Source of the DNA: Desulfobacterium sp. | GTDB taxonomy: Bacteria; Desulfobacterota; Desulfobacteria; Desulfobacterales; Desulfobacteraceae | DNA length: 58,937 bases | Assembly (NCBI GenBank): GCA_016342325.1 | Contig: JAEINR010000003.1 | Coordinates: forward strand, 99,106 to 158,042 | Direction: 5' to 3' | Shown: piece by piece, positions 19,346 through 27,187 of the stretch | Layout of the letters: each line of letters opens with the position of its first letter | How positions within the stretch are numbered: position 1 is the stretch's first letter | Program-made: the position numbers and the translations under genes | Notes under the pieces: generated by a model | Databases searched by the model: none | What the model was told of the DNA's origin: nothing | What the model saw: only the letters and a program-made list of their open reading frames with translations

Positions 19346-22300
19346 ATGAAGAAAAGGAAAAACTTCGAAGGGTTGCACCGGCTAACCATTAGATCAAAGC
19401 TTTTCTGGAGCTATTTTCTTACCATGGTTTTGACCATTTCCCTGGCCGGATGGATCATGTCTTCCGTTATCCGCAATGCCATTGAAACCAGCATTGAAAG
19501 CGAATTGTCCAATTCCACCAACACCATCCTGAACCTTGTCGAAAGCACCACAAATGCCTCCATAAAAAACCTGTTGCGGGCGGTTGCCGAAAAAAACCTG
19601 GATATTGTCCGGGATTTTCATACCCGGTACAAACAGGGGGAACTGAGTGAACAGGCCGCAAAAAAGCAGGCCCGCCAGGTGTTGCTGAGCCAGACCATCG
19701 GCAGTACCGGATATATCTATTGCCTTGACAGCGGGGGAGTGATCAAGGTGCATCCTAACAAGGCATTGGTCGGGGAAAATATCTCAGGATATGCCTTTGT
19801 CAGGGAGCAGATGCAGCAAAAAGAGGGGTATATCACATATGAATGGGCCACCCCCGGTGAAAAGCGTCCCAGGAATAAGGCCCTGTACATGGTTCATTTT
19901 GTTCCCTGGGACTGGATTATCTCGGTGTCTTCATACCGGGAAGAGTTTATCCAGCTCATCAAAACCAAGGATTTTGAACAAAGTGTGAACGAGTTGCGCT
20001 TCGGCAGAACCGGATATGCATATATTATAGACGGCCTGGGGAACTTTGTGGTGCATCCCACCCTCCAGGGCACCAATATCAAGGACCCTGAAAATCTCCA
20101 TGGCCAGGCGTTTATGCAGGAGATGATCCATAAAAAAAACGGGCGTATTATTTATCGGTGGCAGAATCCCGGGGAAAAAAAGCCCAGGGAAAAACTGGTG
20201 ATCTACAACCATCTTCCGGAACCGGACTGGATTGTGGCATCTTCCAGCTATCTTGATGAGTTCTATGCACCCCTGGAAACAATCAACTACACGATTATGA
20301 CGGCTTTTTTCGTGATTTTGATCCTGGCGTTTTTGCTCACCTTTTATCTGGGCAAATCCATAACCACCCCTCTTTACCAGCTTATCAGTCATTTCAAGGT
20401 CGACTCCCAGGGGGATTTTTCCCGGCGGTTGACAATTGACAGCGGCGGAGAGATTGGGGAACTGGCTGGCTGTTACAACGACTTCATGGAACGGTTGGAA
20501 GGCTATCATCACAAGCTCCTGGATTCAGAAGAAAATTTCAGGGGTATTTTTGAAGGGGCTGTGGAAGGCATATTCAAAGCGACCGCCGACGGGTGCATTG
20601 TCACCCTTAACTCTTCATTGGCACTGATGCTGGGGTATGACACGCCGGAAGACCTGATGGCGGCGACCGGCAGCCGGGTGCATCCGCTGTTTGTGGGAAA
20701 GGACAGCGCCATGCATCTTTTGGCTGTTCTGAGAAACAGGGGCCACCTCACCCTTTATGAAGCCCGGCTGTACAAGAAGGACCTGACCTGGATCTGGGTG
20801 TCTCTGTCCATCCGGGGGATCTGGGAACAGGATACCCTCACCCATGTTGAGGGCTTTGTTAATGATATCTCAGAGCAGAAACGGTTCGGAAAAGAGCTGA
20901 TGAAACGGCAGACGGAAATTGAAGAGAAAAACATTATCCTGGAAGGGCAGACCGCTGAGTTAAGGCGGCTGAGCGCCATTAAGGATGATTTCCTGGCCAT
21001 GACCACCCATGAGTTGAGAACCCCGCTCCATGGAATGATCGGCATTGCAGATTCCCTGATTCACGATTCCCAGAACACCTTGTCTTCCGGGGTTAAATTA
21101 GACCTTCAAATAATCGTATCCAGTGGAATGCGGCTCTCCAATCTGGTAAATGATCTGCTGGTGGCATCCAAGCTTAAACAAAAAGAAATTAAACTCCATC
21201 TCCGCCCCCTTGACATGGGCAAACTTGTGGATCTTGTTCTGGGCATCCATCGGCCGCTGATCCATAAATCCCAGCTGACCCTTGAAAACCATATTCCCTA
21301 CGAGACCTTAGTTCTGGCGGACGAGGAACGGTTGCAGCAGATTCTCCACAACCTCATCGGCAATGCCGTTAAATTTACCGATGGGGGAAAGATCGTTGTC
21401 TCATCTGAAACCGGGAGCCGGGTCGAGGTACGTGTTTCAGATACCGGCATCGGTATTGAAAAAGATAAGATGGAGACAATTTTTCAGCCGTTTGAACAGG
21501 GGGATTATTCGGCCACCCGCCAATACCCGGGAACGGGTCTGGGGCTATCCATTGCCCGGCAGTTGGTGCACCTCCACGGCGGGGATCTCCGGGTGGAGAG
21601 TGAACCGGGCAGGGGATCGGTCTTCACCTTCACCCTGGCCGTATCACCAGGTCCGCCTGCCGAAAACATCCTACCTCTTGCAAAACCCCTAGACGTTGCC
21701 CCGGTACCCGTTGAATTGCCTTCTTTGGAAAAGAAGACGGAAGGGGTTCAGGAGATCGTTGTGGTGGATGATGATCCGGTCAACCTCCATATTGTATCCC
21801 GGCAATTGACCATGTCCGGGTACCGGGCCGTTACCTTTACCACAGGTGCCCTGGCCGTGGATTATATCTTGAAAAATAAACCCTGTATGGTTCTGCTGGA
21901 CCTGATGATGCCGGGGATGGACGGCTTCCGGGTCTGCGAGATTCTTCGGGAAACCTATGGGATGGACGAACTGCCTATTCTCCTGCTCACGGCTAGAAAT
22001 CAGGTCACGGATCTGGTCCAGGGCTTTGCCGGAGGGGCCAATGATTATCTGACCAAACCGTTTTCAAAAAAAGAACTCATTGCCAGGGTGGAGACGCAAT
22101 TGCGGTTGATGGCGGCCAAGGACCGCCTGGTCAACCTTCGAAAGTTCATGAACCGCATCGAGACCTATGTGGATACGGATCAGCTCTTCAAGGAGGTCTT
22201 TAAGACCATCACCGGGGAACCGCCGTTTCAAAACGGTATACTTCTGTCCAATGAAAAAACCATGGCCACAGCCGGCAATGGGCAGGATTTTGCCCGGACT

Positions 22301-22843
22301 TTTCCGGATATGGAAGAGAGTGACGGCAATATCTCGGTCATGACGGATATGGACACCCAATGGGTCTCCATCCGGGTCAAGGGCATGGAACGGTATCGAA
22401 TTGTTCTGCAGCCTGACCGTCCTCCGGCCCGCGAAAATCTTGAATATGTTCGTAATCTCATCGCCCAGGTGCGTATCATCCGCAGGGGGATCACCCGGTT
22501 CGCATTTGATCCCAACCTGTCAACAGAGATATATACCATTGGTTCCATGTTACAGCGGATTCAATATATTAAGGCGGCCAAGCAATACTGTGTTGTACAC
22601 ACCGATACCAAGACTGTTGAGCTAAGGCTGTCTCTCAAAGAGATTACGCTGCGGTTCAATGAAGATCAATTGCTCCAGGTCCATCGATCCTATCTGGTCA
22701 ACCCGGAACATGTTACTTCCATTAAATTGTCCAAAAACAAGGGGATGGATCTCTGTCTTACCCGGGGTCGGGTCCCGGTGGGAGGAAGTTACAAGTCAAC
22801 GATTCTGAATACCTTTCCCGATCGCGTCCCAACTCAGGACTAA
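19346..22843 (+). CDS. Membrane hybrid histidine kinase with PAS, REC and C-terminal LytTR DNA-binding domain
   Basis: 1165 residues. Order: membrane helix 1 (about 20-42); periplasmic double Cache with two repeats, each with GYIY/GYAYI and WDWIISVSSY/PDWIVASSSY; helix 2 (about 312-333); HAMP (about 334-390); PAS (about 400-510); HisKA with DDFLAMTTHELRTPLHGM (phospho-accepting His near 556); HATPase with NAVKFTDGG, VSDTGIGIEKD and GTGLGLSIA; REC with VVDDDP and LLDLMMPGMDG (phospho-Asp near 852). Residues 920-1070 hold no recognised domain. The last 90 residues are a LytTR domain (HTDTKTVELRLSLKEITLRF, QVHRSYLVNPEHVTSI, VPVGGSY). It thus carries sensor, kinase, receiver and DNA-binding output in one membrane protein. 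A likely target is the downstream CoA-transferase operon. Confidence 0.9.
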   Translation: MKKRKNFEGLHRLTIRSKLFWSYFLTMVLTISLAGWIMSSVIRNAIETSIESELSNSTNTILNLVESTTNASIKNLLRAVAEKNLDIVRDFHTRYKQGELSEQAAKKQARQVLLSQTIGSTGYIYCLDSGGVIKVHPNKALVGENISGYAFVREQMQQKEGYITYEWATPGEKRPRNKALYMVHFVPWDWIISVSSYREEFIQLIKTKDFEQSVNELRFGRTGYAYIIDGLGNFVVHPTLQGTNIKDPENLHGQAFMQEMIHKKNGRIIYRWQNPGEKKPREKLVIYNHLPEPDWIVASSSYLDEFYAPLETINYTIMTAFFVILILAFLLTFYLGKSITTPLYQLISHFKVDSQGDFSRRLTIDSGGEIGELAGCYNDFMERLEGYHHKLLDSEENFRGIFEGAVEGIFKATADGCIVTLNSSLALMLGYDTPEDLMAATGSRVHPLFVGKDSAMHLLAVLRNRGHLTLYEARLYKKDLTWIWVSLSIRGIWEQDTLTHVEGFVNDISEQKRFGKELMKRQTEIEEKNIILEGQTAELRRLSAIKDDFLAMTTHELRTPLHGMIGIADSLIHDSQNTLSSGVKLDLQIIVSSGMRLSNLVNDLLVASKLKQKEIKLHLRPLDMGKLVDLVLGIHRPLIHKSQLTLENHIPYETLVLADEERLQQILHNLIGNAVKFTDGGKIVVSSETGSRVEVRVSDTGIGIEKDKMETIFQPFEQGDYSATRQYPGTGLGLSIARQLVHLHGGDLRVESEPGRGSVFTFTLAVSPGPPAENILPLAKPLDVAPVPVELPSLEKKTEGVQEIVVVDDDPVNLHIVSRQLTMSGYRAVTFTTGALAVDYILKNKPCMVLLDLMMPGMDGFRVCEILRETYGMDELPILLLTARNQVTDLVQGFAGGANDYLTKPFSKKELIARVETQLRLMAAKDRLVNLRKFMNRIETYVDTDQLFKEVFKTITGEPPFQNGILLSNEKTMATAGNGQDFARTFPDMEESDGNISVMTDMDTQWVSIRVKGMERYRIVLQPDRPPARENLEYVRNLIAQVRIIRRGITRFAFDPNLSTEIYTIGSMLQRIQYIKAAKQYCVVHTDTKTVELRLSLKEITLRFNEDQLLQVHRSYLVNPEHVTSIKLSKNKGMDLCLTRGRVPVGGSYKSTILNTFPDRVPTQD

Positions 22844-23067
22844 TTTACTTCCGAGGAATCCAAGATTCCGTTCCAAACCTCGTTCATTTCGACATCCCTT
22901 CACAAGCGTAAAATATCCTTTGATAACAATCTGTTATAGTTAACGGAGACTGAGGTCTCCGGGCTTTAGTTCCAGGTGCCTTCAGGTTTCGAAACATTGG
23001 GCTTGATCTAGTCCGGCATTGAATTCAACCTCTATAAATGAAGCGTGTCATACTTTCGAACGGATTG
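22836..23067 (+). repeat. Intergenic block of about 220 bp, copy C
   Basis: Starts GGACTAATTTACTTCCGAGG at the kinase stop and holds TTCCGTTCCAA, CTTTAGTTCCAGGTGCCTTC, GAAACATTGGGCTTGATCTA, ATTGAATTCAACCTC and TTCGAACGGATTG, the same order as copies A and B. Two CGTT half-sites lie 12 bases apart (22869 and 22881), the spacing typical of LytTR repeats. It precedes the CoA-transferase operon. Confidence 0.7.
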
Positions 23068-23150
23068 ATTTTATTCTTTTTGCTGGTCCATGAAAATTCT
23101 CAACGCTTGTTTTTACCGCCGAACATATCGGCTGATTTATAATTAAAAAA

Positions 23151-23234
23151 TTAGCTTCTTAACTCTGATTTTTGTGTTTTTTCGGCACGAGAATTAGAAA
23201 AACACTTTGGTTCTGGCTTGTCCAGGTTAGGGGG
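23151..23234 (+). repeat. Second intergenic repeat family, copy a
   Basis: Reads TTAGCTTCTTAACTCTGATT, then TTTTTTCGGCACGAGAATTAG and TTTGGTTCTGGCTTGTCCAG, ending GTTAGGGGG. It is collinear with 45428-45509 and the reverse complement of 52747-52818. The bases from 23235 to 23337 show no gene. Confidence 0.7.
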
Positions 23235-23337
23235 AATGATGTCTGAACAGTAAACTTGACTGGCACCGGTCGTTGCCACTTCGTATCATACAGATTCACT
23301 GCATCTCAATAAATATACATAATCAGGGGTATAGCTT

Positions 23338-24354
23338 ATGTTATGGACGGGATTATCACCAGATGAAGCAAGGACATATATAGAGCAAAAAGACAAATCC
23401 AAACGCGACAAGAGAATGACAATGACAGAGGCGGTTCAGACCTTTGTCAAGGATGGCGATAACATTGGTGTCGGCGGCTTTGTAAACAGCCGCCAGCCTG
23501 TGGCCATTGCCCACGAAATTATCCGGCAGGGGAGAAAAGACCTTATCCTCTCCTTTCAGTCCGCAGGCCTTGTGCCGGATTATCTGCTCGGGGCAATGGC
23601 CCTGAAGCCGGACCATCTATCTGTTCAGCGCATGGAATTCGCCTATTGCGGCCATGAATATGCCGGCACCTCCTCCATGCTGAGATACATGACGGAAAAT
23701 GAAAAGATCTTTATCGAAGACTGGACCAATTTTAGTATGTCCGCCCGATTCAAGGCCGGTGCCATGGGGGTTCCGTTTCTGCCCATCCGCAGTGGCCTGG
23801 GTGGCGATATTGAAAAATGTAACCGTTCCCAGACCATCCAATGTCCGTTTTCCCAGCGGAATATCCTGCTGATACCGGCCTGCCACCCGGATGTGGGTAT
23901 TCTCCATGTCCAAGAGGCGGATATCTACGGAAACTGCCGGATCAAGGGACAGACCTTTACCTGCCCTGAAATTGCCATGGCCTCCAAAAATGTGATTGTT
24001 ACCTGTGATAAATTGATAGACCACGAGATCATCGCCATGGATCCCACCCGGACATCCATTCCGTTCTTTGCCGTGGATGCGGTTGTTGAATTGCCCTTCG
24101 GGTCCTATCCAACGGTCTGTCACGACATTCATTATTATGACAAAATTCACCTGGAGCATTTCAAGGGCCTGACGGACGCCTTTCGCAAAGGAGACCGGGA
24201 CAGCCTGGCGGCCTATTACGATGCCTATATCTACGGCGTTGCAGATACGGATCAATTCATTGATAAGATACCGTATAATCAACTGAAATATGCCCGACAG
24301 ACCGAATCAAGAAATTTGGAATTGCAAACACATTTAACACCGCCGATTGCCTGA
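23338..24354 (+). CDS. gctA: Family I CoA-transferase alpha subunit, glutaconate CoA-transferase type
   Basis: 338 residues. After an N-terminal tail of about 26 residues the family begins with KRMTMTEAVQTFVKDGDNIGVGGF, then ARRQ-like RQGRKDLILSFQSAG, FAYCGHEYAGTSSMLRYM, AGAMGVPFLPIRSGLGGDI and ILLIPACHPDVGILHVQEADIYGNCRI. That is the GctA/CoA-transferase A fold, which binds the acid and CoA with subunit B. In this setting it could activate propionate by transfer from succinyl-CoA or acetyl-CoA. The start codon is uncertain: the tail is kept in the remnant at 10062-10131, which supports a start upstream of the second Met. Substrate is not determined. Confidence 0.88.
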   Translation: MLWTGLSPDEARTYIEQKDKSKRDKRMTMTEAVQTFVKDGDNIGVGGFVNSRQPVAIAHEIIRQGRKDLILSFQSAGLVPDYLLGAMALKPDHLSVQRMEFAYCGHEYAGTSSMLRYMTENEKIFIEDWTNFSMSARFKAGAMGVPFLPIRSGLGGDIEKCNRSQTIQCPFSQRNILLIPACHPDVGILHVQEADIYGNCRIKGQTFTCPEIAMASKNVIVTCDKLIDHEIIAMDPTRTSIPFFAVDAVVELPFGSYPTVCHDIHYYDKIHLEHFKGLTDAFRKGDRDSLAAYYDAYIYGVADTDQFIDKIPYNQLKYARQTESRNLELQTHLTPPIA

Positions 24355-24401
24355 TACATGGGTTTATTTAACATTAAATTCACAGTTTTCCAGGAGATAT
24401 T

Positions 24402-25196
24402 ATGACGGATTATGCAACAGACTACTCGCCCGGTGAAATGATCGTAACCGCCGGCGCCAGGCAACTTGAAAACAACAAGGTGATTTTTGCGGGAACCGGA
24501 TTGCCCATGGTCGGGATCACCCTGGCCCAATTAACAAACGGTCCGGGAATAATTCCCGTATTTGAAGCAGGTGCCGTAGGCCCGACATTGGACCGGGGGC
24601 TGCCCCTGTCCGTAGGAGATTCTCGAACCACAAGCCGGGCAAATTTTATCCAGGGGTTAAATTCCGCCTTTGAACTGACCCAGAGGGGCTTTATCGATAT
24701 CGGCTTTATCGGAGGTGCCGAGATTGATCCCTACGGTAATTTAAATTCAACCATGATTGGAAACTTTCCGGAAAATTATATGAAACCGGTTGTGAGGCTG
24801 CCCGGCAGCGGCGGGGCCGGGGATATGTCCTGTTCCTGTACCTATACAATCCTCATTGTTCAGCACGAACTTCGAAGATTTGTGGAAAAACTCCAGTATT
24901 GTACCAGCATCGGTCATATGGACGGATCGAAAGATGCCAGGAAAAAAGCCGGATTGCAGGGAAAAGGCCCCAAATGGGTAATCACGACCAAGGCCCTGAT
25001 GGGGTTTGATGACGAAACCAAACGGATGAAAATCCTGGCAACCATGCCCGGAGAAACCGTGGAAAGCGTACAGGCGGTCACAGGATTTGATCTCATGGTG
25101 GACGCGGATGTGTATGAATTCGCTCCGCCTAGCAAAGAGGAGATTCGCCTTATCCGGGACGTCATCGATCCCACCCAGATTTTTTGCAAACGGTGA
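24402..25196 (+). CDS. gctB: Family I CoA-transferase beta subunit, glutaconate CoA-transferase type
   Basis: 264 residues, partner of the preceding gene. PGIIPVFEAGAVGPTLDRGLP carries the glutamate (about residue 52) that forms the acyl-CoA thioester intermediate in GctB relatives. Other conserved points are VGDSRTTSRANFIQGLNSAFELTQRGFIDIGFIGGAEIDPYGNLNST and LPGSGGAGDMSC. It forms a heteromer with the alpha subunit and exchanges CoA between carboxylic acids. An AGGAG site precedes the ATG. Downstream lies a hairpin and then a carboxyltransferase gene. Confidence 0.9.
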   Translation: MTDYATDYSPGEMIVTAGARQLENNKVIFAGTGLPMVGITLAQLTNGPGIIPVFEAGAVGPTLDRGLPLSVGDSRTTSRANFIQGLNSAFELTQRGFIDIGFIGGAEIDPYGNLNSTMIGNFPENYMKPVVRLPGSGGAGDMSCSCTYTILIVQHELRRFVEKLQYCTSIGHMDGSKDARKKAGLQGKGPKWVITTKALMGFDDETKRMKILATMPGETVESVQAVTGFDLMVDADVYEFAPPSKEEIRLIRDVIDPTQIFCKR

Positions 25197-25201
25197 AAAC
25201 C

Positions 25202-25232
25202 GGGGGGTGAATATTACTGATATTTAACCCCC
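25202..25232 (+). terminator. Hairpin between the CoA-transferase and carboxyltransferase genes
   Basis: GGGGGTGAATAT pairs with ATATTTAACCCCC (one mismatch) around TACTG. No T run follows, so it may be a partial terminator or processing site within the cluster. Confidence 0.5.
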
Positions 25233-25267
25233 TAAATGTGTACCTGGGAAGAGTAAAGATACATGCG

Positions 25268-25296
25268 CTGCCGTTGGAATGATTGGAGCCCAGTGC
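25268..25296. repeat. Short dispersed repeat, copy 2 (inverted partner at 5974-6002)
   Basis: CCGTTGGAATGATTGGAGCC and onward to CCAT is the exact reverse complement of the sequence at 5974-6002. It ends about 40 bases before the carboxyltransferase start. Confidence 0.7.
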
Positions 25297-25337
25297 CATA
25301 TGAATGAAATCAATGAAAAAAAGGACGGGTTGTTATT

Positions 25338-26891
25338 ATGGGAGTAGTTGCAGACAAGATCAAGGACCTTCGTGAAAGGGAAAAAAAGATCCTTGGCATG
25401 GGGGGTGAAAAAGCCCTTGCCAAGCGACGTGAAAAGGGCAAACTGAATGCCAGGGAGAGATTGGACCTCTTGTTTGACCAAGGGACCTTCCGGGAGGTGG
25501 ACATGTTTGTCACCCACCGGTGCACCAATTTCGGTATGGAAGAAAAGGAGATCCCGGCCGATGGCGTTGTAACCGGCCACGGCAAGGTCGGCGGCCGGAT
25601 CGTATTTGCCTATGCCCAGGATTTTACCTCACGGGCGGGAAGCATGGGGGAGATGCAGGCCAAGAAGATCTGCAAGATCATGGACATGGCCATGAAGGCC
25701 GGTGTCCCGGTGGTGGGCATCAACGATTCCGGCGGTGCCAGGATCCAGGAGGGGGTGGATGCCCTGTCCGGGTACGGCGAGATCTTTTTTAGAAACGCAT
25801 CCGCTTCCGGCGTGATTCCCCAGATTTCCGCCATCATGGGACCCACGGCAGGCGGGGCCGTTTACTCTCCTGCCATGACCGACTGGATTTTCATGGTCAA
25901 GGACACCAGTTACATGTTCATCACAGGTCCCCAGGTGATCAAATCCGTGACAGGGGAGGAGATCAGCCAGGAGGACCTGGGCGGCGCCATGACCCACAAC
26001 GAAAAGAGCGGGGTGGCCCAGTTTGCCTGCGAGTCGGACCAGGACGCCCTTGAAAGAATCAGGCTGCTTCTTTCCTACCTTCCCGCCAACAACATGGAGG
26101 AACCGCCGTTCATGGAAACCGGGGACGATCCCCATCGCATGGCCCCGGAGCTTGACACCCTGATCCCGGACAACCCGAATCAGAGCTACGACATCAAGGA
26201 TGTGATCACCTCCATCGTGGACAACGGGGAGTATTTTGAGCCCCACGAGTACTTTGCCAAGAATATCGTGATCTGTTTTGCAAGGCTCAACGGACGGGTC
26301 CTCGGCATCATCGCCAACCAGCCCAACTTCCTTGCAGGGTGTCTTGATATCGACGCATCGGACAAGGCCACCCGGTTCATCCGATTCTGCGATGCCTTCA
26401 ACATTCCCATGCTCACCATTGCCGACGTACCCGGTTATCTTCCCGGAAGCGACCAGGAGTGGAGCGGCATCATCCGCCACGGTGCCAAGTTACTTTGGTG
26501 CTATTCCGAGGCCACGGTGCCAAAGCTTCTGCTCATCACCCGCAAGGATTACGGCGGATCCTACCTTGCCATGTGCTCCAAGCATCTTGGCGCGGACATG
26601 GCCTTTGCATGGCCAAGTGCCCAGATCGCAGTGATGGGCGCAGCAGGGGCTGCCAACATCATCCACGCAAGGGAGATCAAGGCCTCGGACGATCCTGTTG
26701 CCAAGCGGGCTGAGAAGATCGCGGAGTATGATGAACTCTTCTCAAATCCCTATTGCGCAGCCAATCGGGGGTATGTGGATGCGGTGATCCGGCCGGCCGA
26801 GACACGGGCCCGCCTGGTGGATGCCCTGGAAGCCTTGGGCACCAAGCGCGAGATGAGACCTGCAAAAAAACATGGAAACATTCCAGTATAA
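25338..26891 (+). CDS. mmdA: Acyl-CoA carboxyltransferase (MmdA/12S, methylmalonyl-CoA type)
   Basis: 517 residues of two crotonase-fold halves. Markers: REKGKLNARERLDLLFDQGTF, FAYAQDFTSRAGSMGEMQAKKI, GINDSGGARIQEGVDALSGYGEIF, IMGPTAGGAVYSPAMTDWIFMV, ANQPNFLAGCLDIDASDKATRFIRFCD, VPGYLPGSDQEWSGIIRHGAKLL and the final NPYCAANRGYVDAVI. This is the subunit that moves CO2 between biotin and (methyl)malonyl-CoA. The biotinylated partner with a pyruvate/oxaloacetate carboxyltransferase domain lies 300 bases downstream, so a methylmalonyl-CoA:pyruvate transcarboxylase is the simplest reading. The sodium-pump beta and gamma subunits at 6826-8415 allow a decarboxylase as alternative. A propionyl-CoA carboxylase role would need a biotin carboxylase, which is absent here. 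Confidence 0.92.
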   Translation: MGVVADKIKDLREREKKILGMGGEKALAKRREKGKLNARERLDLLFDQGTFREVDMFVTHRCTNFGMEEKEIPADGVVTGHGKVGGRIVFAYAQDFTSRAGSMGEMQAKKICKIMDMAMKAGVPVVGINDSGGARIQEGVDALSGYGEIFFRNASASGVIPQISAIMGPTAGGAVYSPAMTDWIFMVKDTSYMFITGPQVIKSVTGEEISQEDLGGAMTHNEKSGVAQFACESDQDALERIRLLLSYLPANNMEEPPFMETGDDPHRMAPELDTLIPDNPNQSYDIKDVITSIVDNGEYFEPHEYFAKNIVICFARLNGRVLGIIANQPNFLAGCLDIDASDKATRFIRFCDAFNIPMLTIADVPGYLPGSDQEWSGIIRHGAKLLWCYSEATVPKLLLITRKDYGGSYLAMCSKHLGADMAFAWPSAQIAVMGAAGAANIIHAREIKASDDPVAKRAEKIAEYDELFSNPYCAANRGYVDAVIRPAETRARLVDALEALGTKREMRPAKKHGNIPV

Positions 26892-26900
26892 GGTGGAAAA

Positions 26901-27110
26901 ATGGACAAAAAAAAGATGGCCGCCGCAACAGCCGCGGTGATGACCTGTATAAAGACCCAGGAGGAGGCCGCCTGTTTTGCTCAGTCCCAGGAGCAGAACC
27001 CGGGGAAGGTTGGCCTGCTTCCGGCCTTTTGTATGAACACCTGGGGCATGGCAGGCAGGAGTGACCAGATGCAGGGTCGAACCATGATACAGATGGGTGT
27101 TTTCAGATAA
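26901..27110 (+). CDS. Small OadG/MmdE-like accessory protein
   Basis: 69 residues, nine bases after mmdA, with GGTGG before the ATG. MAAATAAVMTCIKTQEEAACF resembles the alanine-rich segment near the end of OadG/MmdD proteins, and NTWGMAGRSDQMQGRTM resembles their C-terminal WxxAGR tail. It lacks a membrane helix. MmdE of Veillonella and Propionigenium is likewise a very small protein resembling the end of MmdD and stabilises the decarboxylase. A role as a docking peptide between MmdA and the beta subunit is inference. Confidence 0.65.
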   Translation: MDKKKMAAATAAVMTCIKTQEEAACFAQSQEQNPGKVGLLPAFCMNTWGMAGRSDQMQGRTMIQMGVFR

Positions 27111-27187
27111 CCGGCAGGTCTGGGCTGCTGATGCAGCAATGTGATAATGAAAAGCCAATGGCTACAGCATATTGATAGGAGAGCGTA

